A stretch of DNA of 64,000 nucleotides from an uncultured SAR116 cluster alpha proteobacterium (GCA_902532475.1 CACAIE010000004.1:1-64000), one strand, 5' to 3'. Counted from the stretch's first letter, positions 1-10,884 are shown. Program-made: numbers and translations. Notes: a model not told the origin generated them from the sequence alone.

Positions 1-1
1 T

Positions 2-391
2 TGGCCATCAAATTTAAATTCTCTTCAAATGGCTTTTGGGGAATGTTTAACATCATTGATTTTTGTATTATTTTTAAATCTTTTAGTTAAAGGCAACTTA
101 ACTAATAGCATAATTGAATATGCTGAATGGCTTATCAGACCAAATTTTTGGATTTTAACATTTATAACTTTCCTTGAAGTTTCTTTATATTTCTTCTTAC
201 TAAATAGAATTGGTGCTGTTTTCATTAATATAGGGTCTTATTTAGTAATGCCTGCTGGTTTTTTATGGGGCTTTATGATTTTCGGAGAATTATTTACACT
301 TCTAAAGTTTATATGTACATTGTTAATTATAAATGCCGTTTTCCTTATAGGAAGCCAAAAATATAAAATTAATAATACTCCAATTGAATAA
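2..391 (+). CDS. DMT/EamA-family transporter, C-terminal part (5' truncated by window edge)
   Basis: Reading frame is open to the window start (WPSNLNSLQMAFGE...); hydrophobic TM helices and EamA-like C-terminus. Confidence 0.65.
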   Translation, partial: WPSNLNSLQMAFGECLTSLIFVLFLNLLVKGNLTNSIIEYAEWLIRPNFWILTFITFLEVSLYFFLLNRIGAVFINIGSYLVMPAGFLWGFMIFGELFTLLKFICTLLIINAVFLIGSQKYKINNTPIE

Positions 392-397
392 ATCTAA

Positions 398-1432
398 ATG
401 ATAACAATTTACTCATCAAAACACTCACTTAGGAACTCAAAAACAGAGTTATACGGCGGGGAACTCGTAAGGCCATTTGAACGTCCAGAAAGAATGAACT
501 ATATTCTTGACGAAATTAAAAATCAAAAATTAGGTGAAATAAAAAACCCAAAAGAAATTGATTTTGGCATTATTAATAAAATTCATGACGAAGATTATAT
601 TAACTTTTTAAATGTTGCTTGGAATGAATGGATAGAAGAAGGGTTCAAAGGTGAAGCTATACCAAATATTTGGCCAAGTAGATCAATGGATTCAAAAATA
701 ATTCCAAATTTTATAGAAGGAAAACTTGGCTATTATTCGCTTGCAGGTGAAACATCGATAAGTGAAGGCTCCATTGAAGCTGCATATGAATCAGTAAAAG
801 TAGTAATTACTGCATCAGAAATGCTACAAAATAATAATATTTTAAATATATTCTCTTTATGTAGACCCCCTGGTCATCACGCTTCACAAAATCAATTTGG
901 AGGCTATTGTTTTTTTAATAACGTAGCTATAGCTGCCGAACATTTTAAAACAAAAGGTGCAAAAAAAATTTTTATTTTAGACGTAGATTTCCATCATGGT
1001 AATGGAACTCAATCTATATTTTACGATAGATCAGATGTATTTTATGCTTCTCTTCATGGTGATCCAATGTATGCTTTTCCTTATTTTCTTGGACATGCAG
1101 ATGAAGAAGGTATCGGGACAGGTCAAGGTTATAATAAAAATTATCCAATGCTGCCGGGAACTACCTATGACATTTGGTCTGAAGCTTTGGATGATAGCAT
1201 TAAAAAAATTTCAACCTTTAATCCTGAAATTCTAATTATTTCACTTGGCGTTGATGCTTATGAAAATGATCCAATAAGTTTTTTTAAATTAAAGAGTGAA
1301 GATTTCATTGATTTGGGTAAAAGACTATCTAAATTAAAAATACCTACTTTATTTGTTATGGAGGGCGGGTATGCAATTAAAGATATAGGCGTCAATACTG
1401 TTAATACACTTAAAGGATTTGAGAATAGGTAA
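398..1432 (+). CDS. Histone deacetylase superfamily protein / acetylpolyamine amidohydrolase
   Basis: Motifs RPPGHHA, GGYCFFNNVAIAA, DVDFHHGNGTQ and MEGGYA typical of class II HDAC/APAH. Confidence 0.9.
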   Translation: MITIYSSKHSLRNSKTELYGGELVRPFERPERMNYILDEIKNQKLGEIKNPKEIDFGIINKIHDEDYINFLNVAWNEWIEEGFKGEAIPNIWPSRSMDSKIIPNFIEGKLGYYSLAGETSISEGSIEAAYESVKVVITASEMLQNNNILNIFSLCRPPGHHASQNQFGGYCFFNNVAIAAEHFKTKGAKKIFILDVDFHHGNGTQSIFYDRSDVFYASLHGDPMYAFPYFLGHADEEGIGTGQGYNKNYPMLPGTTYDIWSEALDDSIKKISTFNPEILIISLGVDAYENDPISFFKLKSEDFIDLGKRLSKLKIPTLFVMEGGYAIKDIGVNTVNTLKGFENR

Positions 1433-1441
1433 ACTAATTTT

Positions 1442-2830
1442 ATGAAAAATAATTCAAATACATCTAATATGCGAGAAAATGCTAAAAAGCACTTAATCCA
1501 GCCATGGCCATATGCTAGTTCGATTGGGAGTGAGTATCGTGAGTTTGTTAGCAATGGAAATGGTATATATATCGAGGATACAAAAGGTAATAAGCTAATT
1601 GATGGGCCTGCTGGAATGTGGTGTTCAAATATAGGACATAGAAATGAAGAAATAGCAAAAGTTATGTATAATCAAGCAATGGATTTATCATATAATTCTC
1701 CATGGTATACATCAAATGAGCCATCCGCTAAACTTTCAAAACTAATTTCAGATTATGCACCTGGTGATTTAGAGCATGTTTTCTTTACTACTGGCGGCTC
1801 AACTGCCGTCGAAAGCGCCTTAAGATTTATACATTACTATAACAATGTAAAAGGCAGGCCTGAAAAAAAATTAATTTTATGCCGTGAAGATGGTTACCAT
1901 GGAAGCACTTATTTGTCCGCTTCCTTAAATGGAAAATCAAGAACAAGTGATTGGATGAATTATGAAAATAAAAATATTATTAAGCTATCTAGCCCTAAGT
2001 CATTTAGAATAATAGAAAATAAAAGCATTCAAGAATTTGAAGATGATTTAATTGATGAATTTGAAGATAAAATTTCAGAATATGGGCCAGAAAATATAGC
2101 GGCATTTATTGGTGAGCCCATTCAAGCTTCTGGCGGAGTAATTGTTCCTCCAAAAAACTATTTTAAAAGAATGAGTAAAATATGCAAACAAAATGGTATC
2201 CTATTTATAGCTGATGAAGTTGTTACTGGATTTGGTAGATTGGGTCATATTTTCTCTTCTGAAAAAGTCTTTGAAGTAATTCCTGATATTATTTGTTTTG
2301 CGAAAGGAGTTACCTCTGGATACTTCCCTCTTGGAGGAATTGTTATATCAAAAAAGCTAATTGATGAACTAAGAAGTTCTAACCACTCTGATGCCATGTT
2401 TGGCCACGGCTTAACTTACTCAAGTCATCCCATAGGTTGTGCAGTAGCATTAAAAAATATTGAATTAATGGAAAATGGAATTTTAGATAATGTTTTAGAA
2501 TTAAGCCCAATATTTCAAAGTAAATTAAAAACTTTACTCGATTTACCAATTATTGGAGATGTAAGAGGTGAGGGGTTAATGGCTTGCATAGAGTGTATAG
2601 CAGATTATGATGATACAAATCCTTTGTCACTTGATATAAAAGTTGGTGAAATTATTGATAAACACTGCCAAAAACTAGGTCTTTTACTTAGACCCGCAAT
2701 TAATATGTGCATATTATCTCCTCCATTAATACTTAATAAAAATGATATTGAAAAAATAGTAAACATACTAAGAGAGGGAATTACTCTTGCAATGGATGAA
2801 TTAAAATCAAAAGGCATTTGGAGCAATTAA
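1442..2830 (+). CDS. Class III (omega) PLP-dependent aminotransferase, putative polyamine/putrescine:pyruvate type
   Basis: Motifs DGPAGMWCSNIGH, FFTTGGSTAVESALR, DEVVTGFGRLG, CFAKGVTSGYFPLGG. Confidence 0.88.
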   Translation: MKNNSNTSNMRENAKKHLIQPWPYASSIGSEYREFVSNGNGIYIEDTKGNKLIDGPAGMWCSNIGHRNEEIAKVMYNQAMDLSYNSPWYTSNEPSAKLSKLISDYAPGDLEHVFFTTGGSTAVESALRFIHYYNNVKGRPEKKLILCREDGYHGSTYLSASLNGKSRTSDWMNYENKNIIKLSSPKSFRIIENKSIQEFEDDLIDEFEDKISEYGPENIAAFIGEPIQASGGVIVPPKNYFKRMSKICKQNGILFIADEVVTGFGRLGHIFSSEKVFEVIPDIICFAKGVTSGYFPLGGIVISKKLIDELRSSNHSDAMFGHGLTYSSHPIGCAVALKNIELMENGILDNVLELSPIFQSKLKTLLDLPIIGDVRGEGLMACIECIADYDDTNPLSLDIKVGEIIDKHCQKLGLLLRPAINMCILSPPLILNKNDIEKIVNILREGITLAMDELKSKGIWSN

Positions 2831-2862
2831 ATTTAATTTTGACAACCAATATCAGTTAAACT

Positions 2863-3954
2863 ATGAACAAAACAAATATGATTCCTGCTCAAATGATGGC
2901 AGTCGTTACTACCGGAAATGGAAGCTTTGATAAATTAGAATATAAAAAAGTTAATACGCCAAATCCAAATAAAAATGAAGTTTTAGTTAAAGTATTGGCT
3001 GCAGGAATTAATAATACTGAAATCAATACACGATTAGGTTGGTATTCTTCATCTGTTAAGACCGGTACTGATGATCTGAATAATGAAATAGAGAAGGGGT
3101 CTAGCGATTCCTTAAATGCAGGCTGGAATGGATCCACTCAATTTCCATTAATCCAAGGTACAGATTGCTGTGGTGAAGTAGTGTCTTTAGGAAATAAAAG
3201 AGATAATTCATTATTAGGTAAAAGAGTAATCATAAGATCATGCATGCGAACAAAAGGGTTTAAATCGAAACAAAAAATTTGGATGGCTTCCAATTTTGAT
3301 GGTGCTTTTGCCGAATATGTTAAAGTTCCAAGTACTGAGGTTTTTCCTGTTAATTGCAATTGGTCAGATGAAGAATTAGCAACAATACCATGCTCTTATG
3401 GTACTGCTGAAAATATGCTTCACATTTCAAAATGTAATAAAAATGATACCGTATTGATAACGGGTGCGTCTGGAGGTGTGGGATCTGCAGTTATTCAACT
3501 CGCTAAGGTTCGTGGTTCAAAAGTAATTGCAATAGTTAATAAAACTAAATTTGACGCTGCGTTAAAACTTGGTGCTGACCGGGTAATAGAAAGAAATGAT
3601 AAGATTATTGATATTTTAGGTCATAACTCAGTCAATTTGGTAGTAGATGTTGTTGGTGGAGAACAATTTACTGATTTCTTTAAGATTATCAAACCTGGTG
3701 GTAGATACGTTTCTTCTGGAGCAATTGCTAATCCTATTGTAAATTTTGATCTAAGGGATCTATATTTAAAGGATATATCAATGTTGGGTTGCACAACTTG
3801 GGAAGAGCCCATATTTTCTAATTTAGTAAACTATATTGAGAGATCTCTTATATCACCATTGTTGGCTAAAACTTTTTCCCTATCTGATATTGAAAATGCA
3901 CAAAGGGAGTTTTTGATGAAAAATCATTTTGGTAATTTTGTATTGATCCCTTAA
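2863..3954 (+). CDS. MDR-family zinc-type alcohol dehydrogenase / quinone oxidoreductase-like protein
   Basis: GroES-like N-terminus, TGASGGVGSAVIQLAK Rossmann motif, DVVGGEQF. Confidence 0.85.
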   Translation: MNKTNMIPAQMMAVVTTGNGSFDKLEYKKVNTPNPNKNEVLVKVLAAGINNTEINTRLGWYSSSVKTGTDDLNNEIEKGSSDSLNAGWNGSTQFPLIQGTDCCGEVVSLGNKRDNSLLGKRVIIRSCMRTKGFKSKQKIWMASNFDGAFAEYVKVPSTEVFPVNCNWSDEELATIPCSYGTAENMLHISKCNKNDTVLITGASGGVGSAVIQLAKVRGSKVIAIVNKTKFDAALKLGADRVIERNDKIIDILGHNSVNLVVDVVGGEQFTDFFKIIKPGGRYVSSGAIANPIVNFDLRDLYLKDISMLGCTTWEEPIFSNLVNYIERSLISPLLAKTFSLSDIENAQREFLMKNHFGNFVLIP

Positions 3955-4017
3955 TAATTAAAATAAAATTTTTATATATTTATCACAATTATTCATTGTT
4001 TATGAAAATATTAAAAA

Positions 4018-4830
4018 ATGAAACATTCAACGCTAAAAACTTCTAATGTCGCTATCCATTATGTTCAGCAGTCATCTGGCCCAGACTTGGTATGGTGTCC
4101 TGGAGGTGATCAAACAGGTGAAGAATGGGAAGAACAGTTTAACTTATTTCCTGACTTTCGTTGTACTAGCTTTGATCCTCGTGGGGCAGGGAAGACTATA
4201 AGTTATCAAAATCCACCATGGTCAATTAATACTTATGCCAATGACTTAGCTAATTTAATACAAAATGTATGTAATCCTCCAGTTGTTGTTATAGGGCTCT
4301 CGATGGGAGCTCTTATAGTCCAAGAAATGTTAATCAAATACCCTGAACTTTGTAAAATTGGCATTGCCATGGGGACCTCTGGTAAAAAAACTGGTTTTAT
4401 TCATGAATGGGAAGAGGCTGAAATCAATTTTCGTAATAATGGTCATCAATTGCCATCTGACTTTTCTCTTGTTCATTATGCTCTCCTTATGTATCCTTCT
4501 GAAGTTTTGGGCGACGATAAATTATGGGATAAATGTAAACCAATTGTTTCAAAAGCTTATTCAAACAGAGATAGTGATATGCTTTCTGCTCAATGGCAGG
4601 CATGTCTTGAATACTCTGCTTTAGATGAGTTGTCTGATTGTAAACGCCCTTTGCATGTAATTGCATTTGATCAAGACATGCAAACACCACCTGCTAAAGC
4701 TAAATTAGTTTCAGATGCTTCTGCTGATGGCCACTTTCATTTACTTACTGGCATGGGTCATTGTTCTTTATTTCGTCATAAGCCTAAATTAGTTTCTAAT
4801 AAAATCAGAGAAATTATTTCAATTTATTAA
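4018..4830 (+). CDS. Alpha/beta fold hydrolase
   Basis: DPRGAGKT, VIGLSMGALIVQEM nucleophile elbow, C-terminal GMGHCS histidine. Confidence 0.83.
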   Translation: MKHSTLKTSNVAIHYVQQSSGPDLVWCPGGDQTGEEWEEQFNLFPDFRCTSFDPRGAGKTISYQNPPWSINTYANDLANLIQNVCNPPVVVIGLSMGALIVQEMLIKYPELCKIGIAMGTSGKKTGFIHEWEEAEINFRNNGHQLPSDFSLVHYALLMYPSEVLGDDKLWDKCKPIVSKAYSNRDSDMLSAQWQACLEYSALDELSDCKRPLHVIAFDQDMQTPPAKAKLVSDASADGHFHLLTGMGHCSLFRHKPKLVSNKIREIISIY

Positions 4831-4961
4831 TTTTATTTAATTACTATTGTCGCATAATATATATTATGACAAATAATGTTACATTCAGTTTAATTGTATA
4901 TTTTCAAAATTTTATTACACACAATTAATATATAAGTTTAATTAATAATAATAAAATTTAA

Positions 4962-5735
4962 CTATACTTTAACAACCATACCATCATAACCAGGGTAAAC
5001 ATTGTCAGGGCAAATAGAAACAATGTAATCATAATCTGATTCCCAACCTAAATGAGTTAAAACTGCTTTTTTGGGATTTGCTCTTTTGATCCAATGAAAG
5101 GTTTGATTAAAATGTGCATGTGCTTCATGTGGTTCATCCCTAAGAGCCTCGACAATCCATAGATCTAAATTATTTAATTTATCAAAATTAACTTCGGGCA
5201 TTTCTACTACATCTGTACTGTATGCAAATTTCTTATTAAAAATAAATCCTAAGCTATCGATATTGCCGTGGTTTTGTTTTATAACCTCAATACTACAATT
5301 CCCAATTTCTAGTATACCTAATCCAATTTTATTGAGTGTCATTGGTGGAACAAAATAACTAGGTGAGCCAGATTGTTTTGTAAAAAGAAAATCAAATTGC
5401 CTTTCCACTACATTAAGAGTCTCTATATTAGAAAATATCGGAACTTTAGACTTATGTGCAAAATAAAATGGTCTTAATTCAGCTAAACCGGATGTGTGAT
5501 CTGAGTGAGCATGAGTTAACAAAACTGCATCAATCTTGTTTACCTTTGCATCAAGAAGTTGGTTACGAATATCTGGTCCAGCATCAACTAATATGGTGAC
5601 ATGATTAGTTTCTATTAAAACGGAAGATCTTTGACGTCTATTTTTTGGGTTTTTTGGATTGCACCTACCCCACCCTAAACCACCTAAAGCCGGCACTCCA
5701 ACAGATGTACCACATCCAAGTAATGTTATTTTCAT
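4962..5735 (-). CDS. MBL-fold metallo-hydrolase (PhnP/RNase Z-like)
   Basis: LLTHAHSDHTSGL metal motif; LGCGTSVGVPALG N-terminus. Confidence 0.9.
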   Translation of the reverse strand: MKITLLGCGTSVGVPALGGLGWGRCNPKNPKNRRQRSSVLIETNHVTILVDAGPDIRNQLLDAKVNKIDAVLLTHAHSDHTSGLAELRPFYFAHKSKVPIFSNIETLNVVERQFDFLFTKQSGSPSYFVPPMTLNKIGLGILEIGNCSIEVIKQNHGNIDSLGFIFNKKFAYSTDVVEMPEVNFDKLNNLDLWIVEALRDEPHEAHAHFNQTFHWIKRANPKKAVLTHLGWESDYDYIVSICPDNVYPGYDGMVVKV

Positions 5736-6541
5736 AAATTAGCACTCAAATTGTTAAAAAGCTTAAGAGTGTTGCCCCTGCTTTGTTGAGCAATTGTTTC
5801 AAATGAAACACCTCTTAATTTTGAAATAAATTCTGCAATATAAAATGTATTTTTCGGCTCATTAGTTTTTCCTCTAAAAGGAACAGGCGAGAGATATGGA
5901 GAATCCGTTTCAATTAAAAAGCGGTCAGATGGGATATATGATGCTATTTCTTGCAACAAAGTTGAATTTTTAAAAGTGAGTATACCACTAAAGGAAATAT
6001 AAAAACCTATGTCCAGTGCAGCTCTCGCTAACTCTTTTGAACCAGTGAAACAATGAAGAACTCCCCTAAATTTAGAGAGTTTATAATTTGAAACAATAAT
6101 ATCTTCCATATCTTTGTCAGCATCTCTTGAATGGATGACAATTGGTTTGTCTACTGATTGAGAAGCATTTATTTGCATCTCAAAGCATTTCAATTGATCC
6201 CTTTTAGTAGAAAAGTCATAATAATAATCTAACCCAGCCTCTCCTATTCCTACACATTTTTTATTTGAACAAACACTTAAGAGTTTTTGATCATTAGTTG
6301 CAAATGGATCTCTGCTCGCTTCATGAGGATGTATTCCTGCTGTGTGCCATATATATTTATATTTATTAGTAATTTTTTCTATTTTATCTATATTTGTTAA
6401 AGTTGTGCAAATTGTAATTATTTCACTAATACCCTGATTATTAGCCCTCTCAAGAACTTGATCTAAATCATTAGAAAGTTGTTCAAAATCTAAGTGACAA
6501 TGAGAATCAATTAAATTAAAATTTTTAGATTTTATAGCCAT
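5732..6541 (-). CDS. tatD: TatD family metal-dependent hydrolase
   Basis: LIDSHCHLDF, GEAGLDYYYD, VIHSRDAD, LIETDSPYLSPVPFRGKTNEP. Confidence 0.92.
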   Translation of the reverse strand: MAIKSKNFNLIDSHCHLDFEQLSNDLDQVLERANNQGISEIITICTTLTNIDKIEKITNKYKYIWHTAGIHPHEASRDPFATNDQKLLSVCSNKKCVGIGEAGLDYYYDFSTKRDQLKCFEMQINASQSVDKPIVIHSRDADKDMEDIIVSNYKLSKFRGVLHCFTGSKELARAALDIGFYISFSGILTFKNSTLLQEIASYIPSDRFLIETDSPYLSPVPFRGKTNEPKNTFYIAEFISKLRGVSFETIAQQSRGNTLKLFNNLSANL

Positions 6542-6544
6542 ATA

Positions 6545-8065
6545 TCAATCCGTTATTCTTGGAAATATTGGGCTTGGATTCTCAATTAAATTTGACTTGA
6601 TAAATACATTAGGTTTTAAGAATTCAAATGTTCTTTCTTCTTCTAAAACTGAAAGTTGATTTAATATTTTATTTGAAGAACTTGGCATAAATGGTTGAAT
6701 TAAAATAGAAATAGTTCTTATACTTTCAGCCAAAATCCACAAAACATCATTCATTCTACTGATATTAGTGTTTTTTAACTTCCATGGAGCTTGCAGGTCA
6801 ACAAATTTGTTTGCATTCGAGATTACATTCCAAATCATCTTTAAAGCCTGATGAAACGACTGATTATTCATTTCAATACTGACTTTAGAATATAAGTTTT
6901 GAAATTCTTTAATAAAGATTTTATCTTCATCAGAATAATTTTGACATTTATTAGGTATTTTCCTTTCACAATTCTTATAAATCATTGAGATAACCCTTTG
7001 GCAAAGGTTGCCTAAATCATTTGATAAATCACCATTAATTCTAGCTAGTAATGCACTTTTAGAAAAATCACCATCACTTCCGAATGGAACTTCCCTTAAT
7101 AAAAAATACCGTATTTGATCTAGCCCATAATTATTAATGATTTCTAATGGATCAATAATATTCCCATCAGATTTAGATATTTTTCTACCTTCATTGGTCC
7201 ACCACCCATGTGCAAAAATTCTTTTTGGCAAAGGCAAACCGGCCGCCATAAGAAATGCTGGCCAATAAACTGCATGGAATCTTAATATATCCTTTCCAAC
7301 CATATGTAAATCAGCGGGCCAAAAGTTGACATAGCTTAGGTTTTTAGTGTTAGGATAACCTAAAGCTGAAAGGTAATTAGTAAGAGCATCTAACCATACA
7401 TACATTATATGGTTATTATCATTTGGAACTTTAATTCCCCACTGAAAACTTGTGCGACTGACCGATAAGTCTCTTAACCCTCCCCTAACAAAACTTTTTA
7501 CTTCGTTCATTCTGCTTAATGGTGAAATAAATTCCGGGTTTTCCTCATAAAAATCAAGGAGTTTTTCTTCCCAAGTTGATAGGTCAAAAAAATAACTTGG
7601 CTCTTCAACCCATTGAACATCTGCCCCAGTTGGAGCTTTCCCGTTGGTTATTTCTTTTTCTGAGTAAAATGCTTCATCTTTCAACGCATACCAACCTGCG
7701 TATTTATCTAAGTAAATATGATTATTATCAATTAACTTTTTCCAAATATTTTCTGAAGCTACTTTGTGCCTTTTTTCAGTTGTTCTAATAAAGTCATCGT
7801 TAGAAAGATTTAGCAAATCAGTTAAAGATTTGAAATTCTCACTAATTTCATCGGCAAATTCAATAGGTGTTCGATTTTGTGAAATTGCTGCCTTTTCTAC
7901 TTTTTGTCCATGCTCATCAGTGCCAGTTAAAAATTTCACATTATACCCATCTAATCTTTTAAAACGAGCTAAAACGTCGCAAGCAATACTAGTGTATGCA
8001 TGACCTATGTGAGGCTTATCATTTACATAATAAATAGGTGTTGTTATATAATAATAGTTCTTCAT
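6545..8065 (-). CDS. metG: Methionyl-tRNA synthetase
   Basis: TTPIYYVNDKPHIGHAYT (HIGH), KISKSDGN (KMSKS-like), tRNA-synthetase architecture. Confidence 0.96.
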   Translation of the reverse strand: MKNYYYITTPIYYVNDKPHIGHAYTSIACDVLARFKRLDGYNVKFLTGTDEHGQKVEKAAISQNRTPIEFADEISENFKSLTDLLNLSNDDFIRTTEKRHKVASENIWKKLIDNNHIYLDKYAGWYALKDEAFYSEKEITNGKAPTGADVQWVEEPSYFFDLSTWEEKLLDFYEENPEFISPLSRMNEVKSFVRGGLRDLSVSRTSFQWGIKVPNDNNHIMYVWLDALTNYLSALGYPNTKNLSYVNFWPADLHMVGKDILRFHAVYWPAFLMAAGLPLPKRIFAHGWWTNEGRKISKSDGNIIDPLEIINNYGLDQIRYFLLREVPFGSDGDFSKSALLARINGDLSNDLGNLCQRVISMIYKNCERKIPNKCQNYSDEDKIFIKEFQNLYSKVSIEMNNQSFHQALKMIWNVISNANKFVDLQAPWKLKNTNISRMNDVLWILAESIRTISILIQPFMPSSSNKILNQLSVLEEERTFEFLKPNVFIKSNLIENPSPIFPRITD

Positions 8066-8080
8066 GCTTAATCCAATTTA

Positions 8081-9073
8081 CTAATGAAATTTATTTAAAA
8101 ATTGAAAGATTTCTAACTCAAGACCTAAATTATATTTCTTTACTCTATCTAATCTAGAATTTAAATTATCTATAACTTCTAATAAATCATTTTTGTCATT
8201 ATTTTTATTTATAGTTTTTAAAACTTCAACCTCATTAAATATCAAGTTTTTTTCAACTAACCTTTGATCTATGGAATATTTAATACCTAAAATTAATAGT
8301 CTTTTAAGAAAAAACTCTGCTAACCATATATTAGATAACAAATTTTTTGAAGAAGTTGCTAGCTTTTTAGAAAGAACTTGAATTTTATTTTTTTTTAAAA
8401 AAGCATTTAATAACTCTTGGTATAAATTGGTTGCTGATAACGAGATCAATTCTAAAGCTATACCTGGTGAAAAATCTGATAAATTAGCAATTTCATTTAA
8501 TTTATCGTCATTTTCTTTGCAATTATTTTGCTTTAGTATTTCTATGCAATCTTCTTTGTTTAATTTATTAATCAATAGTTTTTGAGACCTTGACTGAATA
8601 GTATTCAATACATTCTTCAATTCATCAACAATTAAAAAGAAATAAAGTCCATTTGGAGGTTCTTCAAGCATTTTTAGCATTGAATTCATAGCACTACTTG
8701 TTAGCAAATTAAGCTTATCAATTATAACAACTCGTTTATTAAAATTATTCGAAAAAAATTTAAAATTAGACAATAATACATCAATTTGAACTTTTGTAAT
8801 TTGTCCTGATTTATTTTCATCTATAGGAGCAATATAAAATAAATTGTCATTTTCCTTATTAAAGATCTCATTTGTTAATTGAGAACTTTCCCAACCATCA
8901 GAGAAATTATTAATGATATACGCTGAAAGCCTCATAGATAATGTTCGTTTTCCAACCCCCCTTTTCCCGATCAGCATCCAGATTTGATTATTTCTTGAGA
9001 AAATATTTTTTTTAAAGTCTATTATCACATGATCTAAACCAATGACCTTTTTAAAAATTATATTTTCGTTCAT
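8081..9073 (-). CDS. holB: DNA polymerase III subunit delta'
   Basis: GKRGVGKRTL P-loop, NSMLKMLEEPPNGLYFFLI motif, position next to tmk and metG. Confidence 0.88.
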   Translation of the reverse strand: MNENIIFKKVIGLDHVIIDFKKNIFSRNNQIWMLIGKRGVGKRTLSMRLSAYIINNFSDGWESSQLTNEIFNKENDNLFYIAPIDENKSGQITKVQIDVLLSNFKFFSNNFNKRVVIIDKLNLLTSSAMNSMLKMLEEPPNGLYFFLIVDELKNVLNTIQSRSQKLLINKLNKEDCIEILKQNNCKENDDKLNEIANLSDFSPGIALELISLSATNLYQELLNAFLKKNKIQVLSKKLATSSKNLLSNIWLAEFFLKRLLILGIKYSIDQRLVEKNLIFNEVEVLKTINKNNDKNDLLEVIDNLNSRLDRVKKYNLGLELEIFQFLNKFH

Positions 9074-9714
9074 TATATGTTTTTGATTTTTTCAATATAT
9101 TTATCAATTATTTTAAATATATTTAATTTTATTTGATTTTTTGATAGTGACGCATCAATAACATGAACCCTACTAGGGTTTTCAGAAGCTAATTTTAAGT
9201 AGGCTTTTCTAATTAATTTATGAAATTTATCGCCTTTTGATTCAAATCTATTTTCATTTGAAATTCTTGAGTTAGCTCGTGATAAACCATCTTGATAGTC
9301 AATATCTAATAAAAACGTTAAATCAGGTTCGATTTCTTCAAGGCAAAAAAAGTGCAAAGTATTTATTTTATTTTCTGGAATTCCACCTACTAGGCCTTGG
9401 TATACTCTAGTTGAATCTGAAAATCTATCACTGATAACTATTTTTCCTTCATTCAAAGAAGGTTTAATCAGCCTAATAAAATTATCTCTTCTCGCGGCAT
9501 ACATTAAAAGCGCTTCTGTTTCAACATCCCACCTATTAGGAGTTCCAGTAACCAAAAGTTTACGGATACTTTCTGCTCCCTCAGAGCCTCCAGGTTCCCT
9601 TGTTATCAAAACTTTAAATGATTTTGATATTAAATATTTTGAAAGAAAATTTATTTGGGTAGTTTTTCCAGATCCTTCACCACCTTCAAATGTAATAAAT
9701 AATGATTTATTCAC
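9073..9714 (-). CDS. tmk: Thymidylate kinase
   Basis: FITFEGGEGSGKTTQI, REPGGSEGAE, DRFSDSTRVYQG. Confidence 0.96.
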   Translation of the reverse strand: MNKSLFITFEGGEGSGKTTQINFLSKYLISKSFKVLITREPGGSEGAESIRKLLVTGTPNRWDVETEALLMYAARRDNFIRLIKPSLNEGKIVISDRFSDSTRVYQGLVGGIPENKINTLHFFCLEEIEPDLTFLLDIDYQDGLSRANSRISNENRFESKGDKFHKLIRKAYLKLASENPSRVHVIDASLSKNQIKLNIFKIIDKYIEKIKNI

Positions 9715-9729
9715 GAATGAAACCTAAAA

Positions 9730-10863
9730 TCATTTCACTGCTCCCCATATGATGTAGTCAACAGTTGAACCTATTCTTTTTAATACACCTTGTTTTTTAA
9801 CTTCTTCTCCAGAGAACATTGGAAAAGAAAGCACCTTTTCATCTGAAATTTCGATAATCAGTTTCCCAAGTTCTATATCTTTATGAATTGGAGCAGAAAT
9901 TGGTTCGTTCCATTTAGCTTTAATATTCATTTCTCTTTTTTCAACAGAGTTCAATAACAAATTTATATCTTCTTTTACTATTAATGGAACAGAATTATTT
10001 TCACCCAAAAAAACTTTTGCATCAATAACCTTTTGATTAGCTTTATAAAAATTTACTTTTTTAAATTCTCTAAATGCAGAGTTTAATAACCTTGCAGACT
10101 CCTGTTTCCTCTGTCGCATTGAAGTCATTCCATTTAATACTAAAACAAATCTTAAGTTGCCCCGCAAAGCAGAAGCGACTAAGCCGTAACCAGATTCTTG
10201 TGTGTGACCAGTTTTTAAACCATCAGAACCATAAACTAAATTATTATATAATATAGGGTTTCTATTGTCTTGTTTTATCCCATTAAAAGTAAAAGATTTT
10301 TCAGCAAACATTTTGTATAATTCAGGAAAATTTTTTATTAGACTAGAAGTCAATATTGATAAATCTCTTGCAGTTGTATTCTGATCAGGGTCTGGCCAAC
10401 CGGTAGAGTTTTTAAAAACGGTATTTTTCATGTTTAATTCTTTTGCGACAGAGTTCATCAGGTCTGAAAAAATATCTTCTGTACCTGAAATACCCTCAGC
10501 TAAAACGATAGCAGCATCATTTCCTGATTGGACAATAACACCCCTTAATAGGTCAGACACAGAAACATTTTGCCCCGGTTCTAAAAATGTCCTTGAACCT
10601 CGTTTTTTCCAAGCTCTTTCACTAACGATAAATTTATCATTCATTGATATACTTTTATTTTTAATTTTTTCAAAGGTTATATATATCGTCATTAATTTAG
10701 CCATTGAAGCAGGCTTCATTAGCTGATCAGAATTTTTTTCTAAAATAATATGACTTGAGTCAAAATCAATCATTATCGCTTGTTGTGCAATTGTATCCAT
10801 AGAATAGGAATATTTAGTTAAAAGGATAAAAAACAAACAATATAAAAATTTATAAAACTTCAT
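9730..10863 (-). CDS. D-alanyl-D-alanine carboxypeptidase (PBP5/6 family)
   Basis: Signal peptide, PASMAKLMT (SxxK), SGNDAA (SxN), DGLKTGHT (KTG). Confidence 0.94.
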   Translation of the reverse strand: MKFYKFLYCLFFILLTKYSYSMDTIAQQAIMIDFDSSHIILEKNSDQLMKPASMAKLMTIYITFEKIKNKSISMNDKFIVSERAWKKRGSRTFLEPGQNVSVSDLLRGVIVQSGNDAAIVLAEGISGTEDIFSDLMNSVAKELNMKNTVFKNSTGWPDPDQNTTARDLSILTSSLIKNFPELYKMFAEKSFTFNGIKQDNRNPILYNNLVYGSDGLKTGHTQESGYGLVASALRGNLRFVLVLNGMTSMRQRKQESARLLNSAFREFKKVNFYKANQKVIDAKVFLGENNSVPLIVKEDINLLLNSVEKREMNIKAKWNEPISAPIHKDIELGKLIIEISDEKVLSFPMFSGEEVKKQGVLKRIGSTVDYIIWGAVK

Positions 10864-10884
10864 GACATATTCCTCATTTAAAAA

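Noticed and set aside
996-1235. 79-aa ORF inside the amidohydrolase gene
   Set aside because: Alternate frame within a clear HDAC-family CDS
4847-4872. Near-palindrome TGTCGCATAATATATATTATGACA between convergent genes
   Set aside because: AT-dominated dyad in an AT-rich gap; could be a weak bidirectional terminator but not supportable above background
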